A stretch of 20,934 nt of DNA, from the NCBI GenBank assembly GCA_003647375.1, contig QMMS01000041.1:1-20934 (forward strand), given 5' to 3'. The notes beneath the pieces are model-generated. The model was not told where the DNA came from, did no database searches, and saw only the letters and a program-made list of their open reading frames with translations. The translations under genes and the position numbers were made by a program. Origin of the DNA: Deltaproteobacteria bacterium. GTDB taxonomy: Bacteria; Desulfobacterota; Desulfobacteria; Desulfobacterales; B30-G6. Positions 6,197 through 14,092 of the stretch are shown piece by piece; the first letter of the stretch is position 1; each line of letters starts with the position of its first letter.

Positions 6197-8107
6197 TTAT
6201 TTTCTGGCCTTCGCATAGCCGATTCCAACCAATGCATCTTCCATCTCTTCGAGAATTGTCGGATCATCGATGGTTGCCGGAATCTTGTATTCCATGTTGT
6301 CGGCAATTTTCTGGATCGTACCCCGTAATATTTTGCCTGACCGCGTCTTGGGCAATCGTTTGACAACCGTGGCTGTCTTGAATGAAGCTACCGGACCGAT
6401 GCGACCTCTCACGGACTGGACAACCTCTTTGGTGATCTCTTCATGGTCTCTTTCAACGCCGGCATTCAAAACCAGAAAACCTACCGGGACCTGTCCCTTG
6501 AGATCGTCCGCCACTCCGAGAACGGCGCATTCAGCTACATCCGGATGATCCGCCAAGACTTCCTCCATGGCACCTGTTGAAAGGCGGTGGCCGGCGACAT
6601 TGATGATGTCGTCGGTTCGTGACATGACGAAGACATACCCATCAGTATCAATAAAACCGGCGTCGGCGGTCTTGTAGTATCCTGGGAACTCCTCCAGATA
6701 GGAACTGATGTATCGCTCATCTTTTTTCCAGAGGGTCGGCAGGCTGCCTGGAGGAAGGGGTAGCTTGACCACCAGTGCGCCGATTTCTCCAGGTTTGACC
6801 TGCTGGTTTTCGGCATCGACGACTTGAACATCCCATCCTGGCGCCGGCTTCGTGGGTGAGCCTTCCTTTACCGGAAAATGGTGGATGCCCATGGGGTTGG
6901 CACATATGGCCCAACCGGTTTCCGTCTGCCACCAGTGGTCGATTACCGGAATTCCCAGATATTTTTCCGCCCAGTGGAGCGTGTCCGGATCGAGGCGCTC
7001 ACCCGCCAGGAAGAGTGTTTTAGAATTTGAAAGATCATACTTTTTCAATAACGTGGCCGTTGGATCTTCGCGTTTGATGGCACGGAAAGCAGTGGGTGCC
7101 GTAAACATGGTTTTAACGCTATGCTCTGATATGACGCGCCAGAAAACACCCGCATCCGGCGTGCCAATCGGTTTTCCTTCGAACAGAATCGTTGTGCATC
7201 CCTTGAAGAGTGGGGCATAGATGATATAAGAGTGACCTACGACCCATCCCACATCGGAAGCTGCCCAATAGACATCACCGGCGTCGATATTGTAGATATT
7301 CTTCATACTCCACTTCAGTGCAACCACATGGCCGCCATTGTCTCGAACAACGCCTTTGGGTTCGCCCGTCGTGCCCGATGTGTACAGAATATAGAGCGGA
7401 TCCGTCGCTGCCACCGGAACGCAGTCGTGGGGCGTTGCGGTTTTCACGGCATCATTCCAATCCAGATCCCTGCCTTCTATCATGCCGGCTATTTCCATGG
7501 GACGTTGCAGGATGACACAATTTTTGGGTTTGGAGTCACTGTTTGCTGTGTTAATGGCTTCATCCAGCAGCGGTTTATAGGGAATGATACGGGCAACTTC
7601 GATACCGCAAGACGCTGAAACAATGACCTTGGGTTTGGCATCATTGATGCGGGTTGCCAGCTCGTTTGGTGCAAACCCGCCAAATACGACGGAATGAACA
7701 GCTCCTATACGTGCACAGGCCAGCATGGCGATGGCTGCTTCGGCGATCATGGGCATATAGATTAAAACGCGATCCCCTTTGTAGACATCCAAACCTGCCA
7801 GGACGCCGGCAAATTTGGCAACTTCGTCCCTGAGTTCACTATAAGTGTATTTTTTAATGGTATTGGTGACAGGGCTGTCGTATATCAAGGCATCTTGGTC
7901 CCCCCTGCCCTCATCTATATGAAGATCCAGGGCATTGTAACAGGTATTGATCTCTCCACCGACAAACCAGCGGTAGAACGGTTTGTTGGTATCGTCGAGA
8001 ACCTTGTCCCATTTTTTGTACCAGTGACAGTCTTCAGCTGCTTCAGCCCAGAACCCGTTTGGATCTTCAATGGATTTTTTAAACGCTGCATCGTATGGGG
8101 TCGTCAT
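6197..8107 (-). CDS. prpE: Propionyl-CoA synthetase (AMP-forming acyl-CoA synthetase)
   Basis: The chosen start gives 636 residues and begins MTTPYDAAF. A strong AGGAGG lies just upstream (about 8113-8119); an earlier in-frame ATG at 8146 has no such site. The ANL-family signatures are all present: P-loop TSGTTGEPKG (243-252), WWQTETG (392-398), the hinge region RTDDIINVAGHR (497-508) and catalytic K592 in RSGKILRG. The opening YDAAFKKSIEDPNGFW, the FTAPTAFRAIKRED segment and VKLPLPPGSLPTLW match propionyl-CoA synthetases (PrpE/ACSS3 type) better than acetyl-CoA synthetase. It activates propionate, with acetate a possible side substrate, using ATP and CoA in the cytoplasm. In sulfate reducers this serves propionate oxidation. 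It stands alone, with its own promoter and a shared terminator. The substrate assignment is inferred from family resemblance. Confidence 0.88.
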   Translation of the reverse strand: MTTPYDAAFKKSIEDPNGFWAEAAEDCHWYKKWDKVLDDTNKPFYRWFVGGEINTCYNALDLHIDEGRGDQDALIYDSPVTNTIKKYTYSELRDEVAKFAGVLAGLDVYKGDRVLIYMPMIAEAAIAMLACARIGAVHSVVFGGFAPNELATRINDAKPKVIVSASCGIEVARIIPYKPLLDEAINTANSDSKPKNCVILQRPMEIAGMIEGRDLDWNDAVKTATPHDCVPVAATDPLYILYTSGTTGEPKGVVRDNGGHVVALKWSMKNIYNIDAGDVYWAASDVGWVVGHSYIIYAPLFKGCTTILFEGKPIGTPDAGVFWRVISEHSVKTMFTAPTAFRAIKREDPTATLLKKYDLSNSKTLFLAGERLDPDTLHWAEKYLGIPVIDHWWQTETGWAICANPMGIHHFPVKEGSPTKPAPGWDVQVVDAENQQVKPGEIGALVVKLPLPPGSLPTLWKKDERYISSYLEEFPGYYKTADAGFIDTDGYVFVMSRTDDIINVAGHRLSTGAMEEVLADHPDVAECAVLGVADDLKGQVPVGFLVLNAGVERDHEEITKEVVQSVRGRIGPVASFKTATVVKRLPKTRSGKILRGTIQKIADNMEYKIPATIDDPTILEEMEDALVGIGYAKARK

Positions 8108-8152
8108 GTCATCTCCTCCTTTTATCGAGACCGGGAATCGCTTCAATTAACG

Positions 8153-8190
8153 ATTATATTAACATAGAAAAAATAAATCCAATGTGTCAA
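8153..8190 (-). promoter_or_regulatory. Candidate promoter region of prpE
   Basis: Two overlapping sigma70-like options exist on the minus strand. One is a perfect TTGACA (8185-8190) with TATGTT (8161-8166) at 18 bp. The other is TTGGAT (8177-8182) with a perfect TATAAT (8153-8158) at 18 bp. Either would give a leader of roughly 40-50 bases ahead of the AGGAGG site. The region is AT-rich compared with its surroundings. I cannot say which option is used. Confidence 0.5.
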
Positions 8191-8302
8191 GAATTATGTT
8201 GAAGCTGATACGATTTATGAATCACGTTTAGAGTAACCAAAAATATTCTTGCTTTTGGCGATGTCGCATTTGTCAAAATAACGTTCCGGTTACACCGAAA
8301 TC

Positions 8303-8345
8303 CCCTCAGTTGAGGGACTTATTCGGAACATTCCTATAGCTTGCG
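8303..8345. repeat. Degenerate hairpin-type repeat in the prpE-nrdG gap
   Basis: CCCTCA-GT-TGAGGG (8303-8316) forms a short hairpin. It is followed by GGAACATTCCTATAGCTTGCG (8325-8345), which keeps the GGAACATTC of the tmc repeat unit and an AGCTTGC core like the inverted GTAGC-AA-GCTAC core seen at 5.0 and 14.3 kb. It looks like a decayed member of the same family. The rest of the 295-bp gap holds the prpE promoter and the nrd terminator; I see no gene in it. Confidence 0.35.
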
Positions 8346-8363
8346 TTAGGCGGATATGGAAAT

Positions 8364-8399
8364 AAAAAAGAATTCCTCGTCAAGTTTCATGGAATGTTC
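8364..8399 (-). terminator. Probable terminator of nrdDG
   Basis: On the minus strand, directly after the nrdG stop, GAACATTCC (8391-8399) pairs with GGAATTC (8370-8376) through a seven-base-pair stem with a two-base bulge, followed by six T (8364-8369). The stem is AT-rich, so the hairpin is only moderate, but its position and the T-run fit a rho-independent terminator. Confidence 0.5.
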
Positions 8400-8402
8400 A
8401 GG

Positions 8403-9101
8403 CTAACGAACAATACACTCCTCTACCCAGGGGGCTGCTATGGCCTGAAACTGTTCCAGATCCGAGTGTGAATAGTGGGATGATCTATCTCGAAAAAATT
8501 CAGGAGACAACACGTGTTCACCCTTGAACTGTTGCAGGGCGTAACATCTGGCGCCCTGGATGGTGTGTGATATTTTTTCGATAATGGGTGTGTCTACAAA
8601 AGGCTTGATGCATGTTGTGCGAAACTCGTATGGAATGTCGGCAGCCATGATGAGAACAATGCTCTCAAGAATATTTTCTGTATTCTCATTGTGCGAAATT
8701 TCGCGAGGATAGGCCGACGGGTCTGTTTTAATATCCATTGCTATGTAGTCGACATACCGATTGCGGATGAGCTGTGCCAGTATTTCAGGTCGGCTTCCGT
8801 TGGTATCAAGCTTGATGGGATAACCCATTTTTTTGATTTTCTGACAGATGATTGAAAGATCCTGGTGGAGCGTCGGTTCCCCACCCGAGATGACGACCCC
8901 ATCCAGAAAACCTACACGTTTTTCGAGAAAATCGTAAATGCTTTCCTCTTTTAAAATGAAGGGTTCTTTGACCTGTCCCCGTGCCAGCTCAGGATTGTGG
9001 CAGTAGGGACATTTGAAGTTGCAGCCGGATGTAAACAGGACACAGCTGACTTTTCCAGGGAAGTCGATTAGAGACTGTTTTTGAAGTCCGCCAAATATCA
9101 T
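8403..9101 (-). CDS. nrdG: Anaerobic ribonucleotide reductase activating protein (radical SAM)
   Basis: The protein has 232 residues. The radical-SAM cluster motif is C27, C31 and C34 (CNFKCPYC), and the SAM-binding GGEPT lies at 73-77. The opening IFGGLQKQSLIDFPGKVSC is typical of the longer activase family annotated as NrdG2; E. coli NrdG is shorter, at about 154 residues. The enzyme uses a 4Fe-4S cluster and S-adenosylmethionine to make the glycyl radical on NrdD. The gene starts 8 bp after nrdD stops and has only a weak binding site, so translation is probably coupled. Direct linkage to nrdD makes the partner assignment secure. A radical-SAM activase for another glycyl-radical enzyme is the alternative, but context argues against it. 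Confidence 0.92.
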   Translation of the reverse strand: MIFGGLQKQSLIDFPGKVSCVLFTSGCNFKCPYCHNPELARGQVKEPFILKEESIYDFLEKRVGFLDGVVISGGEPTLHQDLSIICQKIKKMGYPIKLDTNGSRPEILAQLIRNRYVDYIAMDIKTDPSAYPREISHNENTENILESIVLIMAADIPYEFRTTCIKPFVDTPIIEKISHTIQGARCYALQQFKGEHVLSPEFFRDRSSHYSHSDLEQFQAIAAPWVEECIVR

Positions 9102-9109
9102 CTTAGGTT

Positions 9110-11317
9110 TTATTTTGCCAGGCGTTGTTGAGGCGTCTTTTCCAGGATTACGCTGTCGTCATAAGACGGGGCGGGATCAGGAATTTCATCCGAAGATGCC
9201 GCTTCTGTTTCCGCATTGGTAGTCTGATCAAGCGACTTGTAGGTTTTCCGCATATTAAATTCGGCTTGCTTGCCGGGATTCCATTGTTTGATCGGTCTTA
9301 AGTACCCCACCACCCGCGAGTAGATTTCAGTTTCCTGGTTGCAGCAGTCACACAGGGGCTTTTCACCTTTCAGATAGCCGTGGGAAGGACAGATACTAAA
9401 TGTGGGGGAGAGCGTAAAGTAGGGCAGATGAAATCCATTGGCAATTTTTCTGATAAGATTCTTGGTAACGACTGGATCCTCAACCTGTTCTCCAAGATAA
9501 ATGTGCAGCACTGTTCCGCCGGTATATTTTGTCTGAAGCTTGTCCTGGAGTTGCAGGGTTTCAAAGACATCATCCGTATAATTGACCGGCAGTTGGGTTG
9601 AATTGGTGTAATAGGGTGCTGCGCCAGTCTGATAGTCTGCCTCGTTGGCACAGATGATTTCCGGGAAAAGTTTTTTATCCAGCATGGCCAATCGGTAAGA
9701 AGTTCCTTCCGCCGGTGTTGCTTCAAGGTTGAAGATATCGCCTGTTTCTTCTTGAACCTCGGCAATGATATCACGGATATAATCCATAACTTCCAGCGCA
9801 AATGCGTGGCCGGATCTGCTGGCGATACCTTCCCCCATAAAATTCATGCACGCTTCGTTCATGCCGATGATACCGATGGTTGAAAAATGATTTTTCCAGT
9901 AGAGGCCGGAGCCTTTCTTGATGTCTCTCAGATAGAACTTGGAATATGGATAGAGATTCTTTTCGGTAAATCGTTCGAGGATCTTTCGTTTGATGGCGAG
10001 GCTTTCGATGGCGAGAAGAATATTTTCCTGGATGGTCTGGAAGAATTCGGTTTTATTTTCTGATGAAACGCCAATCCTCGGCAGGTTGATGGTGACAACG
10101 CCGATGGATCCGGTGAGCGGATTGGCACCGAACAAACCACCGCCTCTTTTTAGAAGTTCACGGTTGTCAAGGCGAAGCCGACAGCACATGGATCGTGCGT
10201 CTTCAGGCGACATATCCGAATTGACGAAATTGGAGAAATAGGGAATGCCGTATTTGCCGGTCATTTTCCATACCATGTCCAGATTGGGATTCTCCCAGTC
10301 AAAGTCTTTAGTAATGTTATACGTCGGTATGGGGAAGGTAAAGACCCGTCCTTTGGCATCGCCTTCCATCATAATCTCTGCAAAAGCCATATTCAGGATG
10401 TCCATCTCCGGTTGAAAGTCGGCATAGGTGATATCTTTTTCTTCGCCTCCCAGGATAATCGGATGGTCCTTGAGGATAGATGGAACATAGAGATCCATGG
10501 TAATGTTGGTAAAGGGTGTCTGGAACCCCACCCGTGTCGGGATGTTGATATTGAAAATGAATTCCTGTAGCGCCTGTTTGACCTCTTTGTAGTCGAGATT
10601 GTCGTAGCGGATAAAGGGCGCGAGTAATGTATCGAAATTCGATAGGGCCTGGGCGCCGGCTGCCTCTCCCTGCAGTGTGTAAAAAAAGTTGACGATTTGA
10701 CCCAGCGCTGATCTGAGATGCTTGGGTGGGGCACTTTCAACCTTGCCCTCAACCCCCCTGAAACCAATGACGAGGAGGTCTTGCAGATCCCAGCCAACAC
10801 AGTAGACGGACAGGAGGCTGAGGTCGTGTATGTGCAAGTCACCACTTTTGTGCGCCCGCCTTATTTCCGGGGGATAGATACTGTTGAGCCAATATTCCGA
10901 GGTGATATCCGAGCTGATGTAATTGTTGAGTCCCTGCAGAGAATAGCACATATTGCTGTTCTCTTTAATTTTCCAGTCCAGTTTTTGGATATAGTGTTCA
11001 ACCAGGTCGACATTGGCTTCTGTGGCAATTCGGCGGATCTGGGCGTGTTGCTCCCGATAAAGGATATATGCCTTGGCCGTCTTGTAAAAAGGTGAATCGA
11101 GCAGAACTCTTTCGACGATGTCCTGAATTTCTTCCACTTCGGGTGTCGAAGTCAGCCTGAGTTCATGGGCCAGGGTGAGGACGCGAAGCGTCAGTTTTTT
11201 GGCTTCTCTTTCGGTAAATTCTTCGGTCGCTTTTCCCGCTTTGGTGATGGCTTGTGTGATATTTTTTGAATCGAATTCCTGAACTCTACCGTCCCGTTTC
11301 TTTATCTGCTCGAACAC
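9110..11317 (-). CDS. nrdD: Anaerobic (class III) ribonucleoside-triphosphate reductase
   Basis: The protein has 735 residues and makes dNTPs from NTPs without oxygen. An N-terminal ATP-cone domain (about 1-95, starting KKRDGRVQEFD) provides allosteric control. The catalytic region includes C378-C379 in the MCCRLR segment. The C-terminus carries a zinc site (C643-P-S-H646 with C656/C659) and the glycyl-radical motif RVVGYLRP with G671. About 64 residues follow the radical glycine, a longer, acidic and Ala/Pro-rich tail of unknown use. The start codon is GTG at 11317, supported by GAGAGG upstream. The operon promoter contains two palindromes that look like NrdR sites. It is followed closely by nrdG. 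The identification is secure. Confidence 0.95.
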   Translation of the reverse strand: MFEQIKKRDGRVQEFDSKNITQAITKAGKATEEFTEREAKKLTLRVLTLAHELRLTSTPEVEEIQDIVERVLLDSPFYKTAKAYILYREQHAQIRRIATEANVDLVEHYIQKLDWKIKENSNMCYSLQGLNNYISSDITSEYWLNSIYPPEIRRAHKSGDLHIHDLSLLSVYCVGWDLQDLLVIGFRGVEGKVESAPPKHLRSALGQIVNFFYTLQGEAAGAQALSNFDTLLAPFIRYDNLDYKEVKQALQEFIFNINIPTRVGFQTPFTNITMDLYVPSILKDHPIILGGEEKDITYADFQPEMDILNMAFAEIMMEGDAKGRVFTFPIPTYNITKDFDWENPNLDMVWKMTGKYGIPYFSNFVNSDMSPEDARSMCCRLRLDNRELLKRGGGLFGANPLTGSIGVVTINLPRIGVSSENKTEFFQTIQENILLAIESLAIKRKILERFTEKNLYPYSKFYLRDIKKGSGLYWKNHFSTIGIIGMNEACMNFMGEGIASRSGHAFALEVMDYIRDIIAEVQEETGDIFNLEATPAEGTSYRLAMLDKKLFPEIICANEADYQTGAAPYYTNSTQLPVNYTDDVFETLQLQDKLQTKYTGGTVLHIYLGEQVEDPVVTKNLIRKIANGFHLPYFTLSPTFSICPSHGYLKGEKPLCDCCNQETEIYSRVVGYLRPIKQWNPGKQAEFNMRKTYKSLDQTTNAETEAASSDEIPDPAPSYDDSVILEKTPQQRLAK

Positions 11318-11491
11318 GTGTTTTTTCCTCTCGCCTGTATTGTTGGGGAGATCGCCGAAAAATCTCCTGTTTTCATTGAAAAACCAAAGCAGAAAATCAT
11401 CAAATTCTTGTCCTGCTAAGAATGCGTCACTTGTAAATTGAAGGTTTTTGGAGTCAACGTACCACGCGTTGGGTACTGAAGGATGAAACCG

Positions 11492-11543
11492 CTTCTACAA
11501 CAACATGTTGATACTTGTCAACATAAATATTACAACATGTTGT
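11492..11543 (-). promoter_or_regulatory. nrdDG promoter with two candidate NrdR boxes
   Basis: On the minus strand, TTGACA (11516-11521) and TAGAAG (11492-11497) are separated by 18 bp. The palindrome CAACATGTTG occurs twice. One copy (11501-11510) lies inside the promoter spacer. The other (11533-11542, extended to ACAACATGTTGT at 11532-11543) lies just upstream of the -35. Their centres are exactly 32 bp apart, about three helical turns. NrdR, the general repressor of ribonucleotide reductase genes, is known to bind pairs of palindromic boxes with about this spacing. The box sequence differs from the commonest NrdR consensus, so the regulator is inferred from spacing and gene context. The remaining leader to the GTG (about 170 bases) shows nothing I recognise. 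Confidence 0.6.
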
Positions 11544-11585
11544 GATCCAATCACTTTTACTTGATATGCTGGCGATACGCATGGT

Positions 11586-11861
11586 ATGGGTCAGGTTATG
11601 AGATCCGACCGAAGCCCATTGTTCAGAAAAACCATTTCACCATGGTATGACTCCGAGGCGCTCTGTTTCGTGGCCATTGTGCTGATGATCATGGTGTTGC
11701 TGTTCAGTGCTTGTGGTTTATGGGTCGCACGGGAAAATTCAGAATACTATTTGCATCTATGGGTACCGGTTAGCCTTTTACTCATGTGCTTTTCTGTCAT
11801 TCTTTCCATATCTATTCGACTTGTCCGGAGATTTTCGAGGCAGGGAGACCCCTATCGATAG
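11586..11861 (+). CDS. Small two-helix inner-membrane protein, uncharacterised
   Basis: The protein has 91 residues with two hydrophobic helices (about 26-47 and 58-78). A short polar N-terminus contains SPWYDSEA, and the C-terminus is basic (RLVRRFSR). I recall similar small proteins with an N-terminal WYDSEA-like motif, a VAREN segment between the helices and a basic tail from sulfate-reducing bacteria, which supports a real gene. It has no known function. The start is uncertain: ATG at 11586 or the in-frame ATG at 11598, neither with a good binding site. It is transcribed divergently from nrdD and converges on the thioredoxin gene. The upstream region is shared with the nrd operators, so joint regulation is possible but unproven. 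Confidence 0.65.
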   Translation: MGQVMRSDRSPLFRKTISPWYDSEALCFVAIVLMIMVLLFSACGLWVARENSEYYLHLWVPVSLLLMCFSVILSISIRLVRRFSRQGDPYR

Positions 11862-11929
11862 AAGCTTTGCACATGAATATAACGGCCCATTAACTATCCT
11901 TTGCCATGTTGTTTATGCAACCTTGGGGT

Positions 11930-12391
11930 TTACAGGCTCTCCTTGAACTGCAGGTAACTCATCTTTAAAAAGCTTTCCGTCTTGATAAACTGGAGAATCG
12001 GCATCAGGTCTTCGGTTGATAGATACCCCGGTTTATTCCCGATAACGTCTCCCTTTTCGGATAGAAACCAGGAGTCCGGCAGGGGGTTGATGTTATATTT
12101 TTTTGCAACCGATTTTTCTCGTTCCACGTCGACCTTTACAGAGATGAAGTGTGAATTTAAATAAGAGATGATGCCGGCATCCTGAAAGGTCTTCAGGTCC
12201 ATGGTTTTGCAGAATTTGCACCAGTCCGCATAGAAATTGATAAAGACTTTCTTACTTTCCGAAATCCCGAGAGCCGTCCCCTCTTCATGGGAATACCACT
12301 TGATCTGGTCTGCAGCGGTTACCGGTATGGCGACAGCCCATATCAGCAGGGCTGCTGTTATGCATACGGTAAGTTTTATTCGATTTTTCAT
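11930..12391 (-). CDS. Exported thioredoxin-like protein
   Basis: The protein has 153 residues. An N-terminal signal or anchor segment (about 1-26, with a TAA cleavage-like site) leads into a thioredoxin fold with the redox motif W57-C58-K-F-C61 in NFYADWCKFC. The proline after NINPL marks the usual cis-Pro loop, although the residue before the central Pro is not the common Thr. It probably acts in the periplasm as a disulfide reductase or transfer protein. Its gene follows ccdA by 6 bp, and CcdA-type proteins feed electrons to such thioredoxins, so the pair likely forms one pathway, for example reduction of apocytochrome cysteines before haem attachment. The motif resembles the C-terminal domain of DsbD (thioredoxin_7/DsbD-gamma type). 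The exact client is unknown. Confidence 0.85.
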   Translation of the reverse strand: MKNRIKLTVCITAALLIWAVAIPVTAADQIKWYSHEEGTALGISESKKVFINFYADWCKFCKTMDLKTFQDAGIISYLNSHFISVKVDVEREKSVAKKYNINPLPDSWFLSEKGDVIGNKPGYLSTEDLMPILQFIKTESFLKMSYLQFKESL

Positions 12392-12397
12392 GATGGG

Positions 12398-13102
12398 CTA
12401 TCCTGTTCCTGTTAGAAGATAGAGCTTGTCTGCAAGGAGAAGCAGGCCGATGAGGATCAAGATGGTTCCGGCGACCCTGTTGAATACCGGCATGAAACGG
12501 GAGGCTTTCCTGACAAATACAAGCATATAATTAATAAAGATAGATATGACCACAAAGGGAAGTGCCATTCCCGCCGAGTAGGTACTTAAAAGTCCGATGC
12601 CGTTCCAGACGGTTCCCTTGCCCATGGCCAGAGCGAGAATGGAGCCGAGTTGTGGTCCTGTGCAGGGACTCCATCCGGCACCGAATGCCATGCCCACCAG
12701 AAATGTTCCAAAAAGATTCAATGGTTTTTGTTTCAAATGAAACTTTTTTTCAAATTCAAGGAAAGGAATTCGGACAATACCCGTCAAATGAATTCCCAGT
12801 ATGACGATCAAAGCCCCACCGACAACACGGATGATGCCCCGGTAATCATGTGTCAGCCCACCGAGATAAGACGCGGAAGCCCCCAGTAGTATGAAAATTA
12901 CCGAGAAGCCCGCAATAAAAGACATGGTCGAGAAGAAGACTTTCCTGCGGATCTCAGCATTGTAGCCATCGGTAAGTTCTTCCAGGGTCATCCCGGAAAT
13001 AAAGGTAAAGTAGGCCGGTATCAGCGGGAGGACACACGGAGAAAAAAAGGACAGCAGCCCGGCCACAAAAGCGGCGGAATATGAAACGGTTTCGGTAAAC
13101 AT
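12398..13102 (-). CDS. ccdA: CcdA/DsbD-type transmembrane thiol-electron transporter
   Basis: The protein has 234 residues and about six transmembrane helices. The two redox cysteines lie in the usual motifs, C23 in SPCVLPLIP and C147 in SPCTGP. This family carries reducing equivalents from cytoplasmic thioredoxin across the membrane to periplasmic thiol proteins, mainly for cytochrome c maturation. The size matches stand-alone CcdA; the separate exported thioredoxin encoded directly downstream supplies what is the C-terminal domain in full-length DsbD. The gene starts 5 bp after proC stops and lies 6 bp from the thioredoxin gene, so all three are probably one transcript. Supplying reductant for the many multihaem cytochromes of a sulfate reducer is the likely role here (inference). 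Confidence 0.92.
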   Translation of the reverse strand: MFTETVSYSAAFVAGLLSFFSPCVLPLIPAYFTFISGMTLEELTDGYNAEIRRKVFFSTMSFIAGFSVIFILLGASASYLGGLTHDYRGIIRVVGGALIVILGIHLTGIVRIPFLEFEKKFHLKQKPLNLFGTFLVGMAFGAGWSPCTGPQLGSILALAMGKGTVWNGIGLLSTYSAGMALPFVVISIFINYMLVFVRKASRFMPVFNRVAGTILILIGLLLLADKLYLLTGTG

Positions 13103-13107
13103 GATAT

Positions 13108-13959
13108 TTACTTGTTGATGCCGTTTTCGGCGAAATGCTTTATCATCAATTGCCCGAGCTCTTTGGATCGATTGGTCGCTGCTTCCACTGCATTGATCAA
13201 GGTTGTCCGGAGCCCCCCCATTTCGAGTGTGTGAATCCCGGCAATAGCGGTTCCACCCGGTGAAGTGACCCTGTCTTTGAGTTGCCCGGGATGCTCTTTG
13301 GTTTCGAGCAGGACCTTGGCAGACCCCAGAACGGTCTGCATGGAAAGGAACAGGGCATCTTGTCTGGAGAGTCCCATCTTGACGCCGGCATCAGCCATGG
13401 CGTCGACAATCAGAAAAATGTATGCCGGACCGCTGCCACTCAAACCGGTGATGGCATCCATCAGATTCGTTTCATCGATAAAAACAGATCTGCCGACTGA
13501 ATCGAAGATGGCTTTTGCCATGGCGATATCCTCTTTGCCGGCATTCCTGCCCGGGGCAATGGCTGTGGCGCTCTCCTTTACAAATGCTGCGATATTCGGC
13601 ATGACCCGAATAAGCCGCAGTTCCTTGTTGAGACAGGATTCAATCGCAGCGAGCGGTACGCCGGCGGCGATGGAAATAATCAGTTTGCTCATGTCCAGGT
13701 ATTCGGCGGTCTCTTTAAGCACAAGGGCCAGTATCTGTGGTTTGACCGCAAAAATGACAATCTCAGATGATTTAATGGCAGCCTGGTTGTCCGTGGTAGT
13801 GCGGACCTGATACTTTTCAGCGATAAGCGTCAAGGTAGATTCGCGTACGTCGGTACAAATGATATCCTCGGGTCTGGTGGAATTTGAAACCAGTCCGCTC
13901 ACCAGCGCTTCGCCCATGTTGCCGGTGCCTATAAAACAGATTTTTTTCCCCTGAAGCAT
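13108..13959 (-). CDS. proC: Pyrroline-5-carboxylate reductase
   Basis: The start at 13959 (MLQGKKICFIGTGNMG) is preferred because AGGAG lies eight bases upstream; an ATG at 13980 would add seven residues but lacks such a site. The 283-residue protein has the NAD(P)-binding GTGNMG (11-16), the VKP turn (72-74), MPN (120-122), and the family signature region with GSGPAY (175-180) and DRVTSPGGT (229-237). It catalyses the last step of proline synthesis in the cytoplasm. It leads the run with ccdA and the thioredoxin gene, an unusual pairing with no obvious metabolic reason. yggT, a common proC neighbour, lies divergently about 470 bp away beyond a hairpin cluster. A run of nine C (13990-13998, G9 in the transcript) lies about 30 bp upstream of the start. 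Confidence 0.95.
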   Translation of the reverse strand: MLQGKKICFIGTGNMGEALVSGLVSNSTRPEDIICTDVRESTLTLIAEKYQVRTTTDNQAAIKSSEIVIFAVKPQILALVLKETAEYLDMSKLIISIAAGVPLAAIESCLNKELRLIRVMPNIAAFVKESATAIAPGRNAGKEDIAMAKAIFDSVGRSVFIDETNLMDAITGLSGSGPAYIFLIVDAMADAGVKMGLSRQDALFLSMQTVLGSAKVLLETKEHPGQLKDRVTSPGGTAIAGIHTLEMGGLRTTLINAVEAATNRSKELGQLMIKHFAENGINK

Positions 13960-14092
13960 TGTAATTTCTCCTGTAGACATTAATGCATACCCCCCCCCGT
14001 CGCCATTTCACAGTGCACCAATATGGGTTTACACGAGAAAAACGGCAAAAAATCGTGTCAGGTATGGATGAAACAAAACGGACCATACAGTA

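Noticed and set aside
6197..8107. Naming the acyl-CoA ligase acetyl-CoA synthetase (acs)
   Set aside because: The N-terminal and mid-protein segments match the propionyl-CoA synthetase group better. Acetate activity remains possible, but the name prpE fits the sequence more closely.
11459..11476. GTACC/GGTAC hairpin around ACGCGT in the nrdD leader as a regulatory RNA
   Set aside because: A five-base-pair stem with no conserved riboswitch features that I can recognise is too little to call.
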